Position numbers and translations under genes: made by a program. A model generated the notes under the pieces. The model was not told where the DNA came from and made no database searches. It saw only the letters and a program-made list of their open reading frames with translations. From NCBI GenBank assembly GCA_002310235.1, contig DBYO01000001.1, positions 4,510 through 68,509 on the forward strand: a DNA stretch of 64,000 nt, given 5' to 3'. The DNA comes from Bacteroidales bacterium UBA1184 (lineage in GTDB: Bacteria > Bacteroidota > Bacteroidia > Bacteroidales > ML635J-15). The first letter of the stretch is position 1; every line of letters starts with the position of its first letter. This document shows positions 1 through 12,000 of this stretch, one piece after another.

Positions 1-3000
1 GCAATACTGTAAGTTTTACAACTCTTCCTTCTTGCCCTGTTCCAACAGAAATTGTTTGTACAGGTTTTACTGTAACTACAGCAACTTTCTCTTGGACGGC
101 TGGTGCTAGCGAAGGTGAGTGGAACTTGCAATATAAGGCCGCAACCGATGCTGATTGGACTGTTGTAAATGATGTAACAAGTCCTTATACAATTACTGGA
201 TTAACTGAAGAAACCAACTATCTAGTACAGGTTCAGGCAGTTTGCAATGTTGATGACTTAAGTGCTTGGACTTCGCCTGTTCAGGTTTATACCGGATATT
301 GCCAGCCTGCTCCTACTTCAAGAGATGGAAAAGGTATTACTGGTGTTTCTTTCGGTATTGGCGATGATGTTGTAAATAATTCAGACGTCAATGGTTTGCC
401 AGAAGATGCTCCTTATTATGGCAATTATGCATCTATGGTAGGTGCAGTACAAGCAGGTGTTGAAGCAACTGTAAGTATTACATATGCTACTGGATATGAC
501 TATGGTACAATAGTCTGGATAGACTTGAATAACAATCTTACTTTCGAAGGTAACGAAGTAGTATATGTTGGAACCTCAGCAAGTGCTAATCCAACCATTT
601 TGAACGCAAAATTTACATTGCCTGCATCAACACCAATAGGCGACTACCGTATGCGTATTGCCGGTGCCGATAGTTATTATAATAGCAATACTGGATCAAT
701 TGCTGATGCAGCAGATGCAAACTCCTGCCCAACAAGTACTTATACTGTTGTTCACGATTATACAATAAGAGTTCTTGAAGCTCCTTCATGCTTGCCTCCT
801 TTAGCATTACGTGCTACAAATATTGCAGCAAGAACTGCAAATCTGGTTTGGATACCAAGTGGTAGCGAAACAGCATGGCAGATTAGTATAAGTAATGCAC
901 CTGGTCATGAAGATATTATAGATGTTACAACTAATCCATATACACTTACAAATCTAACACCATCAAGGGTGCATACAGTAAAAGTTCGTGCAAATTGTGG
1001 TGATACCGATGGCGTAAGTGCATGGTCGAATAGTGCATCGTTTACAACACTCGAAGCATGTCCTGCTCCAACTGCTTTGTCTGCTATTCTTACACCAGGC
1101 AATGGCACAATTGCTACACTTAGCTGGACAGAAGAAGGTTCTGCTACCGATTGGATGCTTGAATATGGTACTGCTTCCGACTTTTCTAATGCAATTCCTG
1201 AAAACGTGACAGGAACGCCTTCGATAAATCTCACAGGTCTTACTGCAGAAACTACTTACTATGCACGTGTTAAGTCTGTTTGTGGCGGAATAGATGGCGA
1301 AAGTGAGTGGGGCGATGTTATTAGTTTTGAGACTACAGATAAGATTATTATTGGAACAGGTAATTCAACAAATGGATATTTGCCAACATATACTTTCTAC
1401 AATTATTCTTTAACACAACAAATTTACACAGTTGCTGAGATTGGAAACAGAGCTGGTGCTATTTATAGTGTTGACTTCTACTGTTCTGGAGCTGTAACTC
1501 GTGATTTAGATATTTATATGGTTGCAACCGATAAGGAAACTTTCGAAGGCTCATCCGACTGGATAACTGCTACTGCTGCAGATCTTGTATATAGTGGCCC
1601 TGTTACTTTTGCTGCTGGAGCATGGACAACCATTGAACTCGACAATCCGTATATTTATGGCGGAACGCATAATGTAGCTATAATTGTTGACGACAATACA
1701 GGCAGTTATGAGACTGCTCCTAATTTCCGTACATTTGATGCAGCATCACAGGCAATAAGATATTATAATGATAATGACAATCAGGATCCAACAGCTCCAA
1801 CTGCTACTGGTACAAATATGAACGTTAAGAACCAGATTCGTCTCTTTATTGGCGAACCACCGGCTTGTGCTAAGCCTACCGAGCTTACAGTTACTGATAT
1901 AGCCATATACAATGCTACTTTTGATTGGACTGCAGGAGGAGCAGAACCCGACTGGAACATAAGCTACAAAGCTGATGGCGATCCCGATTGGACTGAGGTT
2001 AGCCACGTGTCGAATCATTATACAATTTATGATTTTCTACCAGCAACTCGATATGAGTTGAGAGTACAGGCTAACTGCCCAGGAGGTATTAGTGTTAGTG
2101 ATTGGTCAAGAGCTGTTACGTTTACAACACTTCCGACTTGTCCAATTCCAACAAACTTGGCTGTAGCGGTTACAGAAACTTCTGCTACCGTAACTTGGAC
2201 TCCTGGTTACTCGGAAACTAATTGGAATTTAAGGTACAAACTTGCCGGTGCTGCTTGGACTAATGTAAGCGATGTAGAATCACCATATACTATTACAGGT
2301 CTTACAGCTGACACTCATTACGAAGTGCAAGTGCAAGCTGATTGTGGCAGCGAAAATAGTAATTGGTCTGGCTCATATAGCTTCTTTACAGGATATTGTC
2401 AGCCTAATCCTACAAGTATTGACAATGATGGTATTACCAATGTTACTTTTGGATTTGGTGACAATGTGGTAAATAATAGCGAACAGCTGACGACTGCTCC
2501 ATTTTATGGCAATTATTCTAATCTTGTAGGTGATGTGCCTGTTGGAATTGAAGCAACAATAGGTATTACATATGAAACACATTTTGATTATGGAACAATA
2601 ATTTGGATTGACTTTAATAATAACTTTGTATTCGATGGAGATGAGGTGGTGTATGCAGGAGAGTCATCAAGTGTTAGTCCTACAACATTAAATGCGACAT
2701 TTACATTACCAGAAACAACTCCTTTGGGTGAATATCGTATGCGTATTGCTGGAGCCGATACTTATTATGACAATTATACATCATCAATTGCAGAGGCTGC
2801 AGACGCTAATTCTTGCCCAACCGGGACATTTATAATTATTCATGACTATACTATAAGAGTTATTGAGACTCCGTCGTGTATGTCGCCAACAGATGTTGTC
2901 GCAACAAGTACCACAACTACTACAGCTACTGTTTCGTGGACAGAAAATAGTCCTACTCCTGCAACTAACTGGGTGTTGCAATATAGTACTAATAGTGATT

Positions 3001-6000
3001 TCTCCGATAGTCAAACAGCTGAAGTTAGTACAAATCCTGCAGAAATCACAAGCCTTAATGATGGTACCGTATATTATGTAAGAGTAAGGGCTAAATGTGA
3101 TGTGGATAATTTGAGTTACTGGAGTAATCCTGCATCGTTTGTAACTGAGTGCGGATACTTTACTGTTGATGAAAATCATAGATATACGGAAGACTTTGCT
3201 GGATTAACATCTGTAACATTCCCACGTATATGTTGGTCGCAAGAAAGAACTTCTGAAGGAACAGGTTATGGTTCCTCATATTCTGAAGGAGCATGGACTT
3301 GCTATACTTCTACTCAAGGAACAGGATCAAATCCTCCGATGGCTCAGTTAAGAAAATCTAAGGATGGTTCAATTCACAATCTTGTAACAAAGGCTTTGAC
3401 AATGGCTGCAGGTAATTATGTAGTGTCATTGCGAGTCTATAGAAATGCTACTTCGATTAATTATCAGGAAGGTATAAATGTATATTTAAGTAAGACCGAT
3501 GATCTTGTATCTGATGGTAACGATGCATTGGATTTAGGATTTATTTCTCGCAGTTACAATACGGCATCTGTGATAAATTCGGAAATATTAGGCACTGAAC
3601 TTGCTACAGGATGGTACTATTATGATATTCCGGTTACTGTAGGTGCAGATGGCGTATATTATGTTATATTTGAAGGAAAATGCCTAAACGGTGATGCTAT
3701 ATATATGGATGATGTAGTGGTAATGGTAGCTCCTACATGTCCTAAACCTACCGACATTATAGTTACTTCCACTGGTACAAACGAGGCTACAATAGAATGG
3801 ACAGCTGGAGGAACTGAAACTTCTTGGAATTTGAGGTACAAAACATCGAATGAAAATAGTTGGACAACAATAAATAATATTACAAATCCATATACTACTA
3901 TTACAAATCTTAGTGCAGCTACAAGCTATGTTTTCCAGGTACAGGCAGATTGTGGTGGAGATTATTCTGATTGGACAGTTTCTGAAACATTCAAAACCAA
4001 ATATGGTATTGTATTCTTAGAAGAATTTGGAACTGTAATGCCAAACGATTGGAACCAGTATTCAGTAAAGCTTAGCGAAGTGATGAATGGTTCTCCGCTC
4101 ATTTCAGCAAACAGCGGATGGAGTTTCGGCGAAAGTAATGGCGTTTTTGGTAACCATGCCAGAGTTAACATTTATGGAGGAACTTGTTACAGATGGTTGA
4201 CTACTCCAATTATTGTTATGAAACCTAATGTTCAGCTTACTTTCAACCTGGCTTTGACTAAATTTAGCGGAACGCTTGCTCCTGCCGTTACAGGTGCACT
4301 CGACGATAAATTTGTTGTCTTGATTAGTACCGATGAAGGTGCAACTTGGACAGTACTTCGTCAGTACGATAATGTAGGTTCTCAGTATGTGTACGACGAT
4401 ATTGCTCTCGAGGGAGAAGATGTCGCTATTGATCTTACGAGCTATAGTAACGATGAAGTAATTATTGCATTCTATGGCGAATCTACAGAATACAATGTGG
4501 ATAATAATTTGCATATTGACAATGTAATGCTCGACTATATTCCAACTTGCTTTAAGCCAACGGGACTTACTGTTGTTTCAACAGACTTGAATACTGCAAC
4601 TATAGAATGGACTCCTAGCGGTGACGAAACACGTTGGCAGTATAGTCTTAATGGTAGTGCGTGGACCGATTTCGAAAATGTTACTGGTACAACACCTAAA
4701 ACTGCAATTATTAGCGGTTTGACCGAAGCAACAGTTTATAGCATTGAAGTGCGTGCATATTGTAGCGATAACTTTAACGATCAAAGTAGGCCGAGTTTAC
4801 CTGTATCATTTTATACAGATTTATGCGCTGTTGGCGATATGTGTGAAATAAACTACATACTAAACGATAGCGAAGGTAATGGTTGGGAAGGCAATGCGAT
4901 TAAAGTTGTGGATGATTTAACTAACATAGTTCTCGACACATGGGCCGTAGCTGGTGGTGAATCATCGGCAACAGGATCTCTTTCGGTATGCGAAGGAAGA
5001 GAAATCAGGTTTGAATGGGCTAATGGATCTTCTTCTTCTGATTGCTCGTATTTAGTATATGATATAAACGGTGATGAAATCTTCTCTGGAGAAGATGCAA
5101 TGGAAAATGCTGTAAGCCATATAGTAGATTGTACACCTTTAAGTTGTCGCAGACCAAGAAACCTTGTTGTTTCAAATATAACAGCAAATTCTGCTCAAAT
5201 ATCATGGGAGCCAAATATTACTATTAGTAATATAAGAACATGGCAGTATAGCATCGACAATGGAGCAAACTGGGTTGACGTTTCGTCTGAAAGTCATGCA
5301 AACCTTACAGGTTTGACAGAGAGCGAAACATATACCGTTCAGGTTCGTACAAAATGTAATATTGACGAATATAGCGACCCGATTACTGCATCATTTGTAA
5401 CAGGTGATATGTGTGAAATTCGTTTCGAACTCACTGATAGTTATGGCGATAGTTGGAACGGAGCTGCTATTCGTGTTACCGATGATGTAACAGGAGAGGT
5501 TTTGGGTACTTTGACCAACCTGAACCTAAACGGCTCTTCTGGTTCTGGTGAGAATGAGGTAAACATTATATATTTCCCAGTTAGAGATGGTGCAGAAATA
5601 GCTTTTAATTGGATTTCTGGAAATTTTGATAATGAAACTTCTTATGTAGTATATGATGTAAACGATGACGTAATATTCTCTGGTTCTGGAGCAATGCCTT
5701 ATCCTGTAACTTTCACAGTAAATTGTCCCGATTGTGTGCGTCCAAACAATCTTATTGCTACAGGCGTTACTACAACAGGGGCTCTGCTTTCGTGGGATGC
5801 TGGTTCTGCAAACCATTGGATTATAGAGTATAGCACACATAGTGACTTCTCTGCTGGAATTGTTAGTGAAGATGTATATGTAACACCAGAAAAAGAATAT
5901 ACAGGACTTGTTACAGATATAACCTATTATTTCCGTGTAAAGGCTGTTTGTGGTGTTGGAGAGGAAAGCGATTGGAGTAATGTGTGCGAAGTAATTCCTT

Positions 6001-9000
6001 CCGTTTGCCGTAGGGTTGGTAACGGGGCAGCAGGTAATGGCGAATTGCCTTCAAATACATATTACAACTACTCCTTTACTCAGCAGATTTATTCTGCAGC
6101 CGAGATCGGCCCTGCTGGTCTTATGAATGGAATTTCGTTTTATAACAGTGGCGCTGCCAGAACAAGATCATTAGACGTGTATGTTGTATATACAAGCAAG
6201 ACATCGTTTAGTGGTGCATCCGACTGGATAACAGTTACACCGGAAGACATGGTATTCTCGGGAATTATAACCATGGCATCTGGACAATGGACACAAATTG
6301 ATTTTAATGACGATCATGCTATCGAATACGATGGAGCAAGGAATATTGCTGTAATAATTGATGACAATACCGGCACATACGAGAACACTATGTCGTGTCT
6401 AGTATTTAATGCTGCAGGTAACCAGACATTGTCTCTATACAGCGATGGAATCAACTATGATCCTATGAATACATCATCTTATGCGGGCAGATTGCTTTCT
6501 GAGAAGAATCAGATTAGGTTCTGTGTCGAAAGCTGTGAAGATCGTCCGGGAAACATTGCCTTTGTTAATCCTTCAGTAAGAATTAGTGTAGATGGTTCTG
6601 TTGACTTATCAAGTGATACTTATTTTACTAACACTACTACAGTTGCAGGAACAACAGTACAATGGAGTAGTAACGATCCTAGAATTGCAACTGTTGATAG
6701 TGATGGTGTAGTAACAGCTCATTCGGCAGGTAGGGCAGTAATAACAGCAAGTTTGCCTTCTAAAACAGTTGGACAAACTTTGTATTGCGCTATGCAGACC
6801 GAGGTCGCAGTGATTGTAGATTGCAATACCATGACTCCTCAGTGTTTCGACTTTGATGAATATACAGGAGCTAATAGGGAATATCATTTAGATGCAGGTC
6901 TTCCTAGTTGCTGGCGCAGAATTTATACTGGTAAATATGAAGGTGGTGAACCGCATGCTTATAAAGGCTATTTCGCAAAAGATAGCGTTGCAATTGAAAT
7001 TACATCTGGTAACTATCAGTTGTATGGCGAGAATTTCGGTTATACCAACTACGTTATAATGCCGTATATTTCAGGACTTGAGAATGGCGGTATGGTAACC
7101 TTCAATGCTTGGTGGCAGTATGTAGATTTTGGAACTTTAACATTGGGTTATATGACCGATCCCGATGATGCCGCTACTTTTGTTGCTGTTGACGATGCTA
7201 CACCATTCCTGTACAACTTTGGTTCGGCAGCGTCTGGCGTAAACCAGATATCTTTGCCCGATAATATGCCTGCTGATGCATATATAGCATTCAGATGGTT
7301 CTGTCAGACCGATTATTTCAGTTATAGTGTCGCTATCGATAATGTATGTGTTTGTTCTGCAGTTACAGGTACATTCGAACTTACAACAGTTACAGGAAAT
7401 GCTCTTGAGGGAGATCAAATGAAGGAAGGAACAACAGTTGTTTCTATAAGAGATTATCTCAACACAGACATTGACTTATCTACAGGCAACTTGACATATT
7501 CGAGTTTGAATCCTTCTATAGCAATAGTTGACAATGATGGTGTTGTAACAGGAACTTCCGTCGGTGAAGCTACTATTATGGTAACATTCACACCAAATGA
7601 AGACGGCAAGTGCCCACGTTATGCTTACTTTGTTGTTACTGTGGAAAGTGAATCATGTAAAGAAATCGGTGATGCTATTTCTACTACATATACGGTTCCT
7701 GTAAACAATAACTATAACTATACATATACACAGATCTTGTTCAAGCATGACGAAATTAATGCTTCTGGTTTGATAACTTCTATAAGTTTCCAGTATGCAA
7801 ATAATAGTCAAATGAATGCAAAGAATTCGGTGAAACTGTACTTGAAGGAAGTTAATAAAAACGAATTTTCTAATGCAAGCGACTGGATTCTCGATGTAAC
7901 AGAAAGTGATTTGGTATATTCGGGAGCACTTAATTGCGCAGAAGGCTGGAATTCATTTTCATTTGATGAACCATTTGCATACAGCGGTGACAAAAATCTG
8001 TTGCTTGTAATTGATGATAATTCGGCAAATTCTGATGGTGAAAATTATACATTCAACTATACACCAACAAGTTATAGGTCTGTAATATCCTATTATAGTA
8101 ATAGTGGCAATTACGGAAATACTAATATAAGCGGACATTCGAGAGTTTGCGATACAAATCGTCCTAATACTAAGTTCTGTATATATGAAGGTGCTGCATG
8201 TACAATAGAATATAATACTGCTTCAACATGTACGGGAGTGTCGAATACAATTGCAAGTAGTCACGGTGTAACAGGTCATCCTATTTTTGTGACTAACGAT
8301 ATTCCTTCTTGCAGTAAGGGTGTCTTCCTGAATTGGAATACTGAGCCCGATAATTCAGGTACTAGCTACGCTCCAGGTGATTTTATTTCACAAGGATCAA
8401 ATATGACTCTTTATGCAATATACAGAATATGTGATTATGTTGATATTGTAAAAGCAGGCAATGCTACACAGGGTATTGCAGATGGAGGTGTTGACAGATT
8501 CGGAATTCAGAAGTTCAATGTATGTCAGGGTGAGACAATTGTACTAGAAGCCCAGAAGAAAGCCGGTGCTCCTGATAATATAACATTTTCGTGGGACGTA
8601 AACCGTCACGATGGTCATGCACATGTTACAAGCGAGACCAATTCTGTATCGTACGTTGCTAATACTACTATGGGTCATGATATATTGCTTACCGTTGATG
8701 ATGGACACTATTGCAAGCAGGAGATTCCTCTGCGTGTATGGGTGTCGCATGGTCTTAGAATGGCATTGGACAACCCATCGGCTGGCGATATTTGCGTAGG
8801 TAACGGCAAGGAGATTGTTGTAGGAGATCCTCGTTTTGTAGATGAGCCTATGATTGTGGTTAACAACGAGTCGTTGCAAATAAAGTCAACTCAGGGAGTG
8901 ACAAGTCCTAAATTTATTCCCGATGGTGTGGGAGAATGCTATACTTCGGATGTTACTTTTGCCGATTTCAAGGAAAATGCTGTGATTACTGATGCTTCAA

Positions 9001-12000
9001 ATATCGATTATGTAAAAATTAATTTGGAGCACTCGCATATTGGTGATGTCCAGATTTCTCTTAAGTGCTATACTCCAAACTATCAGCCTAGAACAGCAAT
9101 ATTGCTTCAGGATGCAAAAGGTACTTCTGGTGGAGGTCTTGACAATGCTACTTATGATTGGCCATATAATGTTATAAGATGCTATGCTAACTTTTATAGA
9201 TATCGTAACCCAGGATATGCTAATGGAACTTGTTCCCAAGGAACTTATGATGGACAGGTTACTATGAGAGTATTTGTCGGTTATGACAATACTGCCACTG
9301 GTATTCGTCAGGAAGCTAAAGCTTTTGACAGGGGTATGACTACTCGTGAAATGCTTGCTCAGCTTCAGGCTATGATAAATTCGGGTAACAGACCTGCTGA
9401 TTTCTGTTATGGTGGCTATTATTATAAGTTTGCTAGTTGGCAAAATATAACTTATAGAGAAGGAAATAACTCTACAGGAGGTTATGGTAATAGTACTCGC
9501 CAATGGTACACAGAAGCAGCATCATTGGGCTTTGGTAAACCTAACATGCATGACGGGCTTGATAATTATATATCGACACCTAGCTACAATCCAACTGGTG
9601 TAGGTTTCGATTATTGCTGGTCGAATAGCGACACTTATCAGTATGCTTCTGCCGAAGGAAGTCTTATCGACAATTCAAATCATGAACGAGGCTATACAAA
9701 TGCTTTGATAGTAACACCTTCTAACGCTACTAATGGAACACAATTCTATCATCCATATCAAAGTTTCCAGAGCCTTGTCGGTTGTAAACTCAATGGTGTA
9801 TGGACTATTCAGATTTGTGACTCGTGGGGATTGGACAACGGCTATATCTTTAGTTGGGAGATTGGTTTGAAAGATATTGACGATAATGCATGGTCATACG
9901 ATATACAACTGGTAGATTCTCACGTAGGTAGTTGTGGCGGGTTCGATTCTAGTGACGCTGATAATTCAGAAAACTTAGTAAGTGAAATAGATAACGAGCC
10001 GAACTTCTTTATTCACCCGACAATTGCTAATTTGGCAAGCAACAATATAACCTTGCCTACTTATCCCGAATCTTTGACTCGCAGCTGCGAACTTACCCTT
10101 ATCGACAACATAGGTTGTGAGACTAGTGCAAATGCATTTACATATAATATTTCACAGCCAGCTATACCTAATATTTCCGAGCCAATTATTTGTTTGGGAG
10201 AGCAGGCTCATGTAGTTGCAAGCCTCGGAGGCCCTGAAGTAGCATCAGGAGATGAGTCGATATTCAAGTGGTGGACAATGCCTGAAGGTGAATCAAACTG
10301 GACTGCTCTTACAGGACAAGGTGTTGCAAATCCAGTAAATGGTGTGACAAGAACAGAATTTTTCTATACACCTACTCATGCAGGCGATAGGTTTAGAGCT
10401 GAAATTTATGATGCTCATGGCTGCGGTGGTATCATTGATAATATCATTACAATAAATCTACCCGATATTCCAAATGCAGCAGACTATGACTATATATGGC
10501 ATGGCAAACATGTTGATGTAGAAAGTAATGTCTGGAATATAGTAGAGAACTGGTATGTAAACAATGGCGGATCGTATTCGGTTGCAAGTGCTTCGCTTCC
10601 AACAAAGGACGATAATGTATATATTGGTGTAAATCAATGTTCTCCTAATCCTAATTTGACATTAAGTGAAAATGCTGTAGCAGGAAACCTTACTATTGGA
10701 TCTGGTGCAGCGCTTACTATTCCTGCAGGAAAAACATTGAGTATAGCTGGTAACCTTGAAAATATTGGAACTCTGAATGCTAATGAAATTGTGGGAAATA
10801 GAAATAGTACGGTTTCATTCATTGGTTCTGATGATCAGTCAATAACAAACGCCCAGACGTTTGCAAATGTATCATTCAATCAGGAGAGCGTTCATAAAAT
10901 TACAGCTGATAATGGTATTACAATTAATAGAGATGCTTCTTTCACTATGGGTATTTTGACTGGAGATGCAACCTTTAACGACGGATCAAGGGTTACCACT
11001 GTTAATATGACACATAATAGTTATATTGACGGAACTGTGGTAAAGAAGGGCGATTCCGATAAGTTTACATTCCCGACAGGTAATGATGGCGTACTCGGCG
11101 CTTTCTCAGCTACGATTGAAAATAATATTCCGGAAGGTGTGTCTGTCAAGTTCAACCACAAAAATGGCGATGGAACCGATCAGACTGGCTTCTCTACCGA
11201 GGCTCCTGATTACTATCCTACTTGGTGGAGCGCAGGCGCTATGTGCGGTGAAAATGATCCACAGCTTGACCACGTAAGTAATTTTGAGTATTGGAAAGTT
11301 TATGGTGTTAATGAAGGTGTTGTTTTGACCGACCTCACACTCAAGGTTGATGCCGACCATCCGACTCAGCATTTCCATGATGGTGTAAGTGATTATTCAT
11401 CCAACCATATAGTTGCTGCAGCTCATTACGACTGCTGGAAGAACCTTGGCACGGTATCAACTACAGTTACTGGTACACATAATACTATAACGATAAGAAA
11501 TATTCAGACTATTCCACATACACGTAGTGGAGCATTCGATGGCTATGTAACCCTTGGATCTATCGACCGTGCTACATTGTTGCCTATCGAATTGAAATCG
11601 CTCTCTGCTAATTGCGACGGAAAGTCGGTTCTCGTGGAATGGACTACAGCTAGCGAACGCAACAACGATTACTTCTCGATTGAACGTTCCGACGATGCAA
11701 TCAACTTCGTCGAGGTGGCACGCGTGGCAGGTGCTGGCAACAGCATTGAAACGCTCAACTACAGCTATACCGACTATGGCGTACATGGTGGCGACAACTA
11801 TTACCGCCTTGTACAAGTTGACTATGACGGCATGCGTTCGGTTTCGGAAATTGTGGTAGCCTTCTGTTTCGATGACAATGGCGAAGAGCCTGAGGTAATG
11901 GCTTACCCGAATCCGTTCAACAATGAACTTACTATCGAACTTGAAAACTTCGGCAACCGTCCTGCTCGTATCGATGTATTCGATATGCTTGGCAAGTTGG

